From Methylotenera oryzisoli_B (GTDB taxonomy: Bacteria > Pseudomonadota > Gammaproteobacteria > Burkholderiales > Methylophilaceae), in the NCBI GenBank assembly GCA_965613685.1, contig OZ277031.1:124001-188000 (forward strand): DNA of 64,000 nt. Reading direction: 5' to 3'. The translations under genes were made by a program, and so were the position numbers. Positions 18,724-27,007 of the stretch are shown piece after piece (positions within the stretch are counted from its first letter, which is position 1; every line of letters starts with the position of its first letter). The notes beneath the pieces were generated by a model that saw nothing but the letters and a program-made list of their open reading frames with translations, was not told where the DNA came from and made no database searches.

Positions 18724-18993
18724 TTACTCGCCCTCACCGAAGTAATCGGCAATCAGCGCGCTCAGCGCGGCAATGGCGTCTTGTTCGTCCGTGCCGTTGG
18801 CTTCTAAGGTCACCATGGAACCTTGTGACGCGGCTAACATCATGACGCCCATGATGCTTTTGGCATTGACGCGGCGACCATTGCGGGTAATGCAGACTTC
18901 GCTGGCAAACTTGCTGGCCGTTTGCGTCAGCTTGGTGGAGGCGCGTGCATGCAGACCGAGCTTGTTGATGATTTTCACTTCTAGGCTAGTCAT
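18724..18993 (-). CDS. ptsH: PTS phosphocarrier HPr
   Basis: An 89-residue phosphocarrier. Its catalytic His15 lies in GLHARAS, and the regulatory serine site NAKSIMGVMML is conserved, so it is a plausible substrate both for enzyme I and for the HPr kinase encoded by hprK in the same gene run. It sits between the EIIA gene and ptsI. Confidence 0.96.
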   Translation of the reverse strand: MTSLEVKIINKLGLHARASTKLTQTASKFASEVCITRNGRRVNAKSIMGVMMLAASQGSMVTLEANGTDEQDAIAALSALIADYFGEGE

Positions 18994-19043
18994 GCTTTAT
19001 CCAGTTTGATCTTGTTTTAATGCAAGCCTTAGGCAAAGTGGTG

Positions 19044-19454
19044 CTAGGCTTCATATCGTTCGCAGCACTCGCGGCTAAAGTGCACCACGCCTTCACGCCC
19101 GCCGGCCACGGCTTTTTCCACCAAGGCCATCAAGGATTCGTGCCTATAGGTCATGGTGCGCACTATCATGGGCATATTGACGCCGGCCACGCCTTCGACC
19201 ACGCCAGGGATGAGTAATTTGCTGACGATGTTGCAGGGTGTGGCGCCATACATGTCGGACAGCACCAATACGCCATCGCCCTCGTTGAGTTTGGCGACTA
19301 AGTTTTGTGCCACAGGCAATAAATGATCCGGATCATCGTGGTTGGTCACGGCCAGGTAAGCCACTTGCCTAGGCTCATTGCCTATCACGTGATTGGCGCA
19401 TTCCAGCAAGCTTTCACCAAAACCGCCGTGGGCGATAATTAAAATACCTATCAT
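19044..19454 (-). CDS. PTS EIIA component, mannose/fructose-type
   Basis: A 136-residue stand-alone EIIA-Man-type domain. The N-terminus GILIIAHGGFGESLL carries the expected phospho-accepting His9, and the LVLSDMYGATPCNI segment is typical of the fold. It receives phosphate from HPr. With no EIIB or EIIC gene in reach it is probably the output domain of a regulatory PTS, as described for other Betaproteobacteria. It lies between rapZ and ptsH. Confidence 0.92.
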   Translation of the reverse strand: MIGILIIAHGGFGESLLECANHVIGNEPRQVAYLAVTNHDDPDHLLPVAQNLVAKLNEGDGVLVLSDMYGATPCNIVSKLLIPGVVEGVAGVNMPMIVRTMTYRHESLMALVEKAVAGGREGVVHFSRECCERYEA

Positions 19455-19513
19455 GCTCTTTCCTAATACTTAACTACGTTATCGATTGCTAATCCTGGTC
19501 ATTGGCCAGGCAT

Positions 19514-20383
19514 TTATTGCTTAAGTTCACGGTGCCGAGTTAGCACTTTATGCTGCGGCCTAAAGTAAGCGCTTAAGGTTTCAACAAAATACACCGAACG
19601 GTGTTGGCCGCCGGTGCAACCTATGGCCACCGTCAAATAACTGCGGTTGTCGGCCACAAAGCTGGGCAGCCATTTTTCTATGTAATGTTGAATGTCACCC
19701 AGCATGGCCAATACATTGGGCTGGCTTTGCAAAAAGGCTTGCACCGGAGCATCGCGGCCGCTTAAGTCGCGCAATTTAGGATCGTAATGCGGGTTGGGCA
19801 AGCAGCGTATGTCGAACACGAAATCGGCATCCAGCGGCACGCCATGTTTAAAGCCGAAAGAAGTAAATAAGACGGTTAATCCGGTGTGCTCCAAAGCCAC
19901 GGCATCCTTCACCCAAGAGCGCAATTTGTTGGCACTGATGTGGCTGGTGTCGATGACTTGGCCTAAATTGCCTAGGGTGCCCAGCAGCTCGCGTTCAAAC
20001 GCGATGCTTTCCGCCAGCGTGGTGGTGTCTTTGCTTAAAGGGTGTTTGCGCCGGGTTTCGCTAAAGCGCTTAACCAAGGTTTCCACATTGGATTCTAAGA
20101 ACAAAACTTGCGTGCTGACGTTTTGCAATTTCAATTGTTCGATGTGCGCCGGCAAGGTTTCTATGGCGGCACTGCGGCTGTCTATGCTGATTGCCACTTT
20201 ATCAAAATTGGTCAGGTTGATGCTGCCTGGTCGTTGGTTTTCACTGCGCAAGTGGTCGGCGATTTGCGGCAGCATGGTGGCCGGCAAATTGTCTATGCAA
20301 TAGTAGCCGCTGTCCTCTAAGGCATGCAAAGCGATGCTTTTACCCGAGCCCGATAAGCCGGTGATGATGATCAGTTGTTTCAT
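19514..20383 (-). CDS. rapZ: RNase adapter protein RapZ
   Basis: A nucleotide-binding and RNA-binding protein which in Escherichia coli controls amino-sugar synthesis by guiding RNase E to a small RNA. The 289 residues have a Walker A motif GLSGSGKS (9-16) and the C-terminal signatures VFDIRCLPNPHYDP and IGCTGGQHRSVYF. It starts 13 bases after hprK ends and is followed by the EIIA gene, the conserved hprK-rapZ-PTS order. Whether the enteric RNA targets exist here is unknown. Confidence 0.95.
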   Translation of the reverse strand: MKQLIIITGLSGSGKSIALHALEDSGYYCIDNLPATMLPQIADHLRSENQRPGSINLTNFDKVAISIDSRSAAIETLPAHIEQLKLQNVSTQVLFLESNVETLVKRFSETRRKHPLSKDTTTLAESIAFERELLGTLGNLGQVIDTSHISANKLRSWVKDAVALEHTGLTVLFTSFGFKHGVPLDADFVFDIRCLPNPHYDPKLRDLSGRDAPVQAFLQSQPNVLAMLGDIQHYIEKWLPSFVADNRSYLTVAIGCTGGQHRSVYFVETLSAYFRPQHKVLTRHRELKQ

Positions 20384-20396
20384 GGCAGGCTGGTTT

Positions 20397-21344
20397 TTAA
20401 GTGGGTTGGGACTTTTTCATCTCACGCTGTTGGCGTTGCATTAATTGTTTGGTGGCGTTGATGCCACGCAATAATAGCACATGGTTACGGATGGCCACTT
20501 CCACCAAGACCGCGATGTTGCGACCGGCTGCCACCGGGATTTTAATTTTGACTATTTTCACCCCCAGCACTTCTTCTTGCTGCACCGAGGTGTTGAGTCT
20601 ATCCAAGGCGGGCATGCTTTTTTGGTCGGCCATTTCCAATTGGATGATTAAATCCAAAGGTTTGGTTGGCTTAACGGCATTGTCGCCAAACAGGGCGCGT
20701 ATGTTCAAAACGCCTAGGCCGCGCACTTCCAAAAAATCTTGCAGCAAAGGTGGGCAGCGGCCTTCTAATCGCTCGGGTGAAATGCGGTAAAAGTCGACGA
20801 TGTCGTCGGCGATGATGCGGTGGCCGCGTGAAATGAGCTCCAGTGCCAATTCGCTTTTACCAATCGCCGCTTCGCCTTTAATCAGCGCGCCAAAGCCTTG
20901 CACTTCCATGAATACCCCATGCAGGCTGATCGATTCAGCCACGGCATGCGCCAGAAAATGGTTAAGGATGTCCATCAGCACTGGGCTCTTTAAGGTCGAG
21001 GTGAAGAGCGGTGTGTGATGGCTGTTAGCGGCCTCTAGTAATGAGTCCGGCACGGTTTCGCCGTTGGCCACGATGACCACGGCCAAATCGGTGGAGAATA
21101 AGTTTTCTATGGCCGAGGCCGCTGCTTTCGCTTTTAAGCTGCGTAGGTAATCCATCTCGGCGCAACCTAGCACTTGCACCCGATTGGGGTGAACAAAATT
21201 CAAGTGACCGATCAAGGCCAAAGAAGGCTTGGTGACGGTTTCGCTAGTGAGGGTGTTGGACCCGCCGTTGAGCCCTGCTACCCATTGCATTTTTAGCTTA
21301 CGGCGGGTTTGTTTGAATAGCTCGGCGACGTTTATTTGAGCCAT
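20397..21344 (-). CDS. hprK: HPr kinase/phosphorylase
   Basis: A bifunctional enzyme that phosphorylates and dephosphorylates the regulatory serine of HPr. The 315 residues have the Walker A motif GEAAIGKS (157-164), the HGVFMEVQG segment (142-150) and the EVRGLGVLNIRALFG signature of the family. With HPr, enzyme I and EIIA nearby it completes a regulatory phosphorelay. Its position between hpf and rapZ is standard in Betaproteobacteria. Confidence 0.95.
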   Translation of the reverse strand: MAQINVAELFKQTRRKLKMQWVAGLNGGSNTLTSETVTKPSLALIGHLNFVHPNRVQVLGCAEMDYLRSLKAKAAASAIENLFSTDLAVVIVANGETVPDSLLEAANSHHTPLFTSTLKSPVLMDILNHFLAHAVAESISLHGVFMEVQGFGALIKGEAAIGKSELALELISRGHRIIADDIVDFYRISPERLEGRCPPLLQDFLEVRGLGVLNIRALFGDNAVKPTKPLDLIIQLEMADQKSMPALDRLNTSVQQEEVLGVKIVKIKIPVAAGRNIAVLVEVAIRNHVLLLRGINATKQLMQRQQREMKKSQPT

Positions 21345-21404
21345 GGAATCATCAAACTTGACATGAGTAAGGTTGGATTGTTAGAAAATTAAATCGAATG
21401 GGGC

Positions 21405-21746
21405 CTAATTTAAATCTTCCGTGTTTATGGTTTGGTGTTTAACGGCGCCATGGGATTTATGGTGGTCGGCGTGTTTTTCTTTGTGTTTAACCACTTGGCG
21501 ATCCAATTTGTCGGTCAGCATATCAATGGCGCTGTACATGTTTTCACCTTCGCAGGCTGCGTGCAAATCGTTGCCAGGCACATGCAAAGTGGCTTCTACT
21601 TTTTGGGCAAGCTTTTCTACACTCATGGTCACTTTGACGTCAATCACATGATCAAAGTGATTGCTGATGCGGGTTAATTTACTGGTGACGTAATCGCGTA
21701 ATGCAGGAGTGACTTCTAAATGTAGGCCGGTTAATTGTAAATTCAT
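21405..21746 (-). CDS. hpf: Short ribosome hibernation promoting factor
   Basis: A 113-residue HPF/YfiA-type protein that binds the 30S subunit and promotes 100S dimers in resting cells. The core (1-95) carries the family's MNLQLTGLHLEVTPALRDYV start and the EGENMYSAIDMLTDKLDRQ segment. The last 18 residues form a short His-rich variable tail. It follows rpoN after about 210 bases, so it may have its own promoter. I looked for a -24/-12 element there and did not find a convincing one. Confidence 0.93.
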   Translation of the reverse strand: MNLQLTGLHLEVTPALRDYVTSKLTRISNHFDHVIDVKVTMSVEKLAQKVEATLHVPGNDLHAACEGENMYSAIDMLTDKLDRQVVKHKEKHADHHKSHGAVKHQTINTEDLN

Positions 21747-21955
21747 GACTTGCTCCTTATAAAAATATTCAGCAAAGCGACCCTGCTAAAAACCTGCAAT
21801 GGTGGCGTTTTCAGTGAGAATAAAAACTTGCCGAACACGTTCAGTTTACACCGTTAGCCAGTTGATGCGCTAGGGTGAGCGCGCCTTTTTTTGCTGGGTT
21901 TTTAAAAAACCAGTTGGGCTTAGATGCGCTAATTCTTGGCTAAATGGCAGCGGAT

Positions 21956-23506
21956 TTATAGGGTTTTTCTTAAGCTGGCTGGGGCTATGTTGAGTGACTC
22001 TCGGTATTTGGCTATGGTGCGGCGCGCCACCACTATGCCTTGCTTGGCCAATAAATCGGTTATTTGCTTGTCCGAAAACGGTTTTTTTACGTTTTCTTGA
22101 TCGACCAATTGTTTGATTAAGGCGCGTATGGCCGTGGCTGAGCAAGTGCCGCCGCTGTCGGTGGCCACCGAACTGCCAAAGAAATACTTGAGTTCAAACA
22201 CGCCGCGTGGGGTCAGCATGTATTTGTTGTTGGTCACCCTTGAGATGGTCGATTCGTGCAATTCCAGTTCTTCAGCAATTTCACGCAAGACCATAGGGCG
22301 CATCGCGACTTCACCGTATTCCAAGAAATTCCGTTGCCTGTCGGTGATCGCTTGTGCCACACGCAAAATAGTAGCAAAGCGTTGTTGGATGTTTTTTATC
22401 ATCCACTTTGCTTCTTGCAGTTGGCTTTGCAAATATTGGTTGGAGCTGTCTCGATTGCGCTTCAAAATGCCCGCATACAATTGATTGACTTTAAGCTTGG
22501 GAATGACGCTTTCGTTCAGGCTGGCCTGCCAAACCCCTTTGACTTTTTTGATGATCACTTCATGCTGTATGTATTGCTCCGAACCGATCACGCTAAAGGC
22601 ATTGCCCGGTCTAGGGTTGAGGCTGGAGATCAGTTGTTGCACGCCTTTGAGGCTGGCTTCGTCGCAGCCTAAGGCCTTGCGCAGTTTAGCGAAATCGCGG
22701 GCACCCAAGGCCGGTAAGTGGCTTTCGGCAGTCAGCTTGGCTAGGCTTAAATAGGGCGTGTTATTGCACAGGGCTGCCAGTTGCAAGGTCAGGCATTCGC
22801 TCAAGCTACGGGCACCGACCCCAATCGGATCTAGGTGTTGAATATGGTGCAATGCCGTTTGTAATTCCAGCTCATCCAATTCCAATTCGGCCGGCATTTG
22901 TTCGATGAGGCTGGCTATCGATTCCTCTAAATAGCCGTCCTCGTTGATGCTGTCTACCAAAAGCAGCGCCAGTGTTTGGTCGCGTTCGGAGAGTGGCATG
23001 AGTTTGAGCTGGGATAACAAATGCGCGTGCAAGCTAATTTGCAAGGTTTCTTGCGGTCTGTACTCGTTGTCGTCGTCGCCAGTAGCCGGGTTTTCATCCC
23101 ACACGCTGCCATTGCTGCTGTCGTCGTAATCGCCGTTAAATTCATTGGCGTAGTCCGGGGCATTTTGATCAAACTCCACCGTGCCGCTGGTGCTTAAGTC
23201 GCCTTGCCCATCGGCGAATTCCTCTTGATTTACATGCGGCTCGAATTCACTGCTGTTGTTGCGCTCGTTTAGTTCGCCGTCAAGGCTGGTGGCATTGAGC
23301 GTGACTTCGTCCTCGCTCAGGTCGTTGCTGTTGCCGTATTCGTCTTCGCTGTCGTCGCCTCTTTCTAGCAAGGGATTGCTTTGCATGAGCAAGTCTATCT
23401 CTTGATTGAGCTCTAAGGTGGAGAGTTGCAACAAGCGTATGGCTTGTTGCAATTGCGGGGTGAGCGAGAGGTTTTGTGAAAACCGGAGTTGTAAACCTTG
23501 TTTCAT
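21956..23506 (-). CDS. rpoN: RNA polymerase sigma-54 factor
   Basis: The 516 residues have the three-part layout of the family: a glutamine- and leucine-rich N-terminal activator-interaction region (1-50, LTPQLQQAIRLLQLS), a long acidic region (about 55-155, rich in D, E and N), and a C-terminal core- and DNA-binding part ending with the RpoN box ARRTIAKYRE (494-503). Its start overlaps the end of lptB by four bases. The intact gene matters because the nearby NtrX has lost the ATPase needed to act on sigma-54. Confidence 0.97.
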   Translation of the reverse strand: MKQGLQLRFSQNLSLTPQLQQAIRLLQLSTLELNQEIDLLMQSNPLLERGDDSEDEYGNSNDLSEDEVTLNATSLDGELNERNNSSEFEPHVNQEEFADGQGDLSTSGTVEFDQNAPDYANEFNGDYDDSSNGSVWDENPATGDDDNEYRPQETLQISLHAHLLSQLKLMPLSERDQTLALLLVDSINEDGYLEESIASLIEQMPAELELDELELQTALHHIQHLDPIGVGARSLSECLTLQLAALCNNTPYLSLAKLTAESHLPALGARDFAKLRKALGCDEASLKGVQQLISSLNPRPGNAFSVIGSEQYIQHEVIIKKVKGVWQASLNESVIPKLKVNQLYAGILKRNRDSSNQYLQSQLQEAKWMIKNIQQRFATILRVAQAITDRQRNFLEYGEVAMRPMVLREIAEELELHESTISRVTNNKYMLTPRGVFELKYFFGSSVATDSGGTCSATAIRALIKQLVDQENVKKPFSDKQITDLLAKQGIVVARRTIAKYRESLNIAPASLRKTL

Positions 23507-24225
23507 AGCCGGAAATTTTTGCCTAAATAAATGTCGCGCACGCTTTGATTTTCTATGATGTCGCTGGGCAGGCCGGCAGCAAAAATCCGGCCGTCATTCA
23601 CTATGTAAGCGTGGTCACAAATGCCTAAGGTTTCTCGTACGTTGTGGTCGGTAATCAGCACGCCGATATTGCGCGCCGCTAGCTGGCGGATAATCTTTTG
23701 GATGTCCATCACGGCGATTGGGTCTATGCCAGCAAAGGGTTCGTCCAACAAAATAAAACTCGGGTCGGTGGCCAGGCATCGGGCAATTTCGACGCGTCGC
23801 CGTTCGCCGCCAGATAAGCTCATCGCCGACTGCTCACGCAAGTGCGTGATGTGCAGTTCCGCTAATAGGGCGGCTAATTTTTCTTGCCGCTCATCGGCGT
23901 TGAGGTCTTGCAACTCCAGTACCGCTAAAATATTTTCCGCCACCGTCAGTTTGCGAAAGATGGACGCCTCTTGCGGCAGATAAGACAGGCCCATCCTGGC
24001 TCGTAGATGTATGGGCAAGCGACTTAAATCTTTGCCGTCTAGCAAAATGCGCCCGCCATTGGCGGCCAACAAGCCAACGATCATGTAAAACGTGGTGGTT
24101 TTGCCGGCGCCATTGGGCCCTAACAATCCCACTACCTCGCCGCTTTTTATGTGCAGCGAAATGCCTTGCACGACATCGCGTGATTGGTAGGATTTGCGTA
24201 AATTTTCGACCAGCAAATCGCTCAT
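23503..24225 (-). CDS. lptB: LPS export ABC transporter ATP-binding protein
   Basis: The cytoplasmic ATPase of the Lpt machine that pulls lipopolysaccharide from the inner membrane. The 240 residues show Walker A GPNGAGKT (36-43), the signature LSGGERRRVEIAR and Walker B FILLDEPFAGIDP. The start codon shares one base with the lptA stop, and the gene overlaps rpoN, so lptC-lptA-lptB-rpoN are translationally linked. The permease genes lptF and lptG are not in the window. Confidence 0.97.
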   Translation of the reverse strand: MSDLLVENLRKSYQSRDVVQGISLHIKSGEVVGLLGPNGAGKTTTFYMIVGLLAANGGRILLDGKDLSRLPIHLRARMGLSYLPQEASIFRKLTVAENILAVLELQDLNADERQEKLAALLAELHITHLREQSAMSLSGGERRRVEIARCLATDPSFILLDEPFAGIDPIAVMDIQKIIRQLAARNIGVLITDHNVRETLGICDHAYIVNDGRIFAAGLPSDIIENQSVRDIYLGKNFRL

Positions 24226-24881
24226 TATTTGGACTCCGGACTGACTTGCAGGGTGCGACTCAAGCGTGCGTCTTTGGCCGGTGCTTTGTTGTTAGCTGTT
24301 GCCGGCATGGGCTTTGCACTGTCCGTGGCAGCCGGTGTGGCCGCTTTGTTTTTGGGTTGGATAATGGCGCGCACGCGGCCGCTATTTGGGCCGCCTTCCA
24401 AGGTTTTTTTCCCGCCCATGACTTCCGCGTATTCTGCATTGGCATCGTAGCTGATGTATTCGCCTTGTATCATGTTGTTGCCGCGTTTGACGCTGGCCTT
24501 GCCAAACAGCTGCACTTTATCCATGCGGCCATCGTATTCTATGCGCTTGGCACTGCCTTCCATGTATTCATTTTTACCTTCAATTTTTTGCTTGAAGCCG
24601 GTGGGATTGCCCAGTGCCGTGCTGTGTTGAAAGCCGCCGCTGTCTTCGCGTACGACTAAGGTGTCGGCATGGATGACCAAGCTGCCTTGGCTTAATATGA
24701 CGTTACCGCTGTAAGTGCTAATTTGTTTGGCATCGTCGACGATGACGCTATCGGCTTCCAAATCGATGGGCTTGTCGCGGTCTGCTTGCTCGGCGGAAAC
24801 CGGCATGGCCCAAGCAATAAGTAGCATGGGCAAGAGCCAGGCGTAGGCTGTATTTTTCATTCTGAAAGGGATTGGCTGCAT
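24225..24881 (-). CDS. lptA: LPS transport periplasmic protein
   Basis: The periplasmic bridge of the Lpt system. The 218 residues have a signal peptide (to about residue 30, PVSA-EQ) and an OstA/LptA-type beta-jellyroll (about 35-165) with PIDLEADSVIVDDA and VILSQGSLVIHADTLVV. A low-complexity Ala/Pro/Lys tail of about 45 residues follows. The ATG at 24881 has a GGAGAA ribosome site; an internal ATG at 24860 is possible. It sits between lptC and lptB. Confidence 0.93.
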   Translation of the reverse strand: MQPIPFRMKNTAYAWLLPMLLIAWAMPVSAEQADRDKPIDLEADSVIVDDAKQISTYSGNVILSQGSLVIHADTLVVREDSGGFQHSTALGNPTGFKQKIEGKNEYMEGSAKRIEYDGRMDKVQLFGKASVKRGNNMIQGEYISYDANAEYAEVMGGKKTLEGGPNSGRVRAIIQPKNKAATPAATDSAKPMPATANNKAPAKDARLSRTLQVSPESK

Positions 24882-24894
24882 AGGTTCTCCGAAT

Positions 24895-25539
24895 TTACCC
24901 CTTGCTACCGCTGTTATTAACGGCTTTAGGTGTGAACGGTTTATTGGCTTTAGGTGCGCGGCTTGTTTTTTCGTAATGGGCGCGCACTTGGTGCAATAAA
25001 GTCAGGGTTTGTTTTTCTTTGTCAAACACCATGCCGGTTGCGTGGATGACGGTGTTAGGTGCTTGTCGAATTACCACCGGGCTGTTGGTTTGCACTAAAT
25101 CTTGCTTGGGCAAGATGGTCAGGTCTGGGCTGGTGATGGTCAATTCTGCTTGGTCAGCACGACCACGGCGGGTGATTTTTACCCCGTCTAACAATTGCAC
25201 TTTATCGCCGTCATGAGAGACTATGCCGCGCTGGGCTTGCACCTCGGTATAAAATTGATTGGCAACAAATTGCGTGTAACGGGGGCGGGTTAAGTGCGTG
25301 CTGTCGTCGTTTGGGTAATGCTTCATTTCAAGCGAGGCGAGTTTGTAGCGCAACTTCCCTTGGTCGTCGGTTTGCGTGGTGACAAAGTTTTTGACTATGA
25401 CATCCGCGTCGTGGTGCTGCCGTCCGTCTAACTTAAAGCTGGGGAATTGCACCACGTGGTTAATCCAGGCAGTCATCAGCGCTAGCAGGCTTAGCAGTAT
25501 CAGTGGGGCGACGATGGCAGAGCGGTTAGTGATGGCCAT
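24895..25539 (-). CDS. lptC: LPS export protein, inner-membrane anchored
   Basis: A 214-residue protein with one N-terminal membrane anchor (about 10-30) and a periplasmic LptC-type beta-jellyroll that hands LPS to LptA. The assignment rests on the fold pattern and on its place directly before lptA. A short basic, Pro/Lys-rich tail ends the protein. It starts 12 bases after the kdsD-kdsC fusion gene, which links Kdo synthesis to LPS export. Confidence 0.9.
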   Translation of the reverse strand: MAITNRSAIVAPLILLSLLALMTAWINHVVQFPSFKLDGRQHHDADVIVKNFVTTQTDDQGKLRYKLASLEMKHYPNDDSTHLTRPRYTQFVANQFYTEVQAQRGIVSHDGDKVQLLDGVKITRRGRADQAELTITSPDLTILPKQDLVQTNSPVVIRQAPNTVIHATGMVFDKEKQTLTLLHQVRAHYEKTSRAPKANKPFTPKAVNNSGSKG

Positions 25540-25551
25540 AATAGGGCAGCG

Positions 25552-26748
25552 TCAATTGGACAGTTTAGACTGAATTAAAAATGGCGCCATTTGCTGATCA
25601 AATTGGCCTTGCGCGCGCATGATCAATTCGCACACTTCGCGCACCGCGCCATGGCCGCCTTTTTTACGGGTGACGTAATGGGCGTGTGCTAATACCAAAT
25701 CCGCTGCATTAGGCACGGCGAAGGCGATGCCGCATTGCAGCATGGCGGGCAAGTCGACCACGTCGTCCCCCATGAAAGCGCATTGCTCTGGCCTCAAACC
25801 GCTGGCAGCTATTAAGGCTTGAAAAGCCAGCAACTTGTCTTCTGCGCCTTGGTAAAAATGCGCCACCCCGGTGCTGAGTGCGCGTTTTTTAACCACCTCT
25901 GACGTGCGGCCGGTAATGATGGCCAACTCCACGCCACTGGCTTTAAGCAGTTTCATGCCTAAGCCATCGTGGGCATGAAAGGTTTTGTATTCTTGGCCGT
26001 CGTCGCCCAAAGTGAGACCGCCATCGGTCATCACGCCATCGACATCCAATATCAGCAGTTTGATGGCCTGTAATTGCCTCTGGATAGCAAAATGGGGCTG
26101 CACAGGAGCAACCTGGATAGGCTGCTGGCCTCGATTAACTAGCGGGTCGCCATGCAATTCGGCCCATTGCTCGGCAGTAAAGTCACGTTGATCCAATACG
26201 CATAGCGCCAATGCGTCGCCTAAGGCTAAGGCCACCGTGCTGCTGGCAGTAGGCGCTAAGCCAAGAGGACAAGCTTCCTTACTGACTTGCGCACTTAAAT
26301 GGGTGTCGGCTGCCTTGGCCAAGCTCGATGCATTGTCGGCGGTGATGGCGATGATGTAGGTGCCTAAGTCTTTTAATGGCGCGACCAGCGCCAACACTTC
26401 TTGGCTTTCACCGGAATTGGATAAAGCCAGCACGATGTCATCCTCGCCTAGCATGCCTAAATCGCCATGGCTCATGTCATGCGGGTGAACAAAAAAAGCC
26501 GGCGTGCCGGTGCTGCAAAAGGTCGAGGCAATCTTGCCGCCTACGTGACCGGATTTGCCCATGCCGGTCACCACCACGCGGCCTTTGCATTGCACAATGC
26601 GGCTGACGGCATCGCTAAATGCATGATCCAACTGGCTTGCAATCGCTTGCAATTCATCGGCTTCGTGGCTAAGTGTGGCCCGCGCTAATTGCAAGCAAGC
26701 GGCTGCGCTGGCTTGAGACTGGGCATTTTGATGGTCAGACAAAGGCAT
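25552..26748 (-). CDS. Fused arabinose-5-phosphate isomerase / Kdo-8-phosphate phosphatase (KdsD-KdsC)
   Basis: Two steps of Kdo synthesis in one 398-residue chain. Residues 1-205 form a sugar-isomerase (SIS) domain of KdsD type, with GMGKSGHVG (62-70, Lys65), SNSGES (110-115, Glu114), KEACPLGLAPT (Glu158) and His199, the positions that line the KdsD active site. The CBS pair that normally follows (about 120 residues) is absent. After a short Gln/Pro-rich linker (about 206-228) a complete HAD-type KdsC domain begins: LDVDGVMTDGG (Asp235, Asp237), IITGRTS and MGDDVVDLPAM. Both parts look catalytically intact. It heads the lptC-lptA-lptB-rpoN run. Confidence 0.93.
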   Translation of the reverse strand: MPLSDHQNAQSQASAAACLQLARATLSHEADELQAIASQLDHAFSDAVSRIVQCKGRVVVTGMGKSGHVGGKIASTFCSTGTPAFFVHPHDMSHGDLGMLGEDDIVLALSNSGESQEVLALVAPLKDLGTYIIAITADNASSLAKAADTHLSAQVSKEACPLGLAPTASSTVALALGDALALCVLDQRDFTAEQWAELHGDPLVNRGQQPIQVAPVQPHFAIQRQLQAIKLLILDVDGVMTDGGLTLGDDGQEYKTFHAHDGLGMKLLKASGVELAIITGRTSEVVKKRALSTGVAHFYQGAEDKLLAFQALIAASGLRPEQCAFMGDDVVDLPAMLQCGIAFAVPNAADLVLAHAHYVTRKKGGHGAVREVCELIMRAQGQFDQQMAPFLIQSKLSN

Positions 26749-27007
26749 GTGGTTGGCAGGTTTAAATCAAGTTACTGGAACACCAAGTATAAAAGGGAAA
26801 CCCGCAGTGATAAAGCCTAAAACCGAGCTAATCTAGGCAAATTTAGAAAAATTAGCTAAATTTTTTGTTTTAGGCACAAATTTTGCTAACAAGCATTGAT
26901 TTTCCTATGAACGCGGTCGCTACCCAGCATTTTTTTTCGTATCTTTACGGCAGATGTGAAACAATAAGGGGGCATAAAAAAAATTTAATCCAAATAAGCC
27001 TTAATTC
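26749..27007. promoter_or_regulatory. Divergent intergenic region kdsDC / CPA2 antiporter
   Basis: The largest gap in the window (259 bases), AT-rich, holding the divergent promoters of the LPS block and of the antiporter. It includes an inverted repeat AAATTTAG / CTAAATTT around 26839-26863 followed by T residues. I could not assign a specific regulator or small RNA. Confidence 0.4.

Noticed and set aside
21870..22145. 91-codon minus-strand frame between hpf and rpoN.
   Set aside because: Most of it overlaps the 3' end of rpoN out of frame, and no start signal or family similarity is seen. The gap of about 210 bases was also scanned for a sigma-54 promoter without a convincing match.
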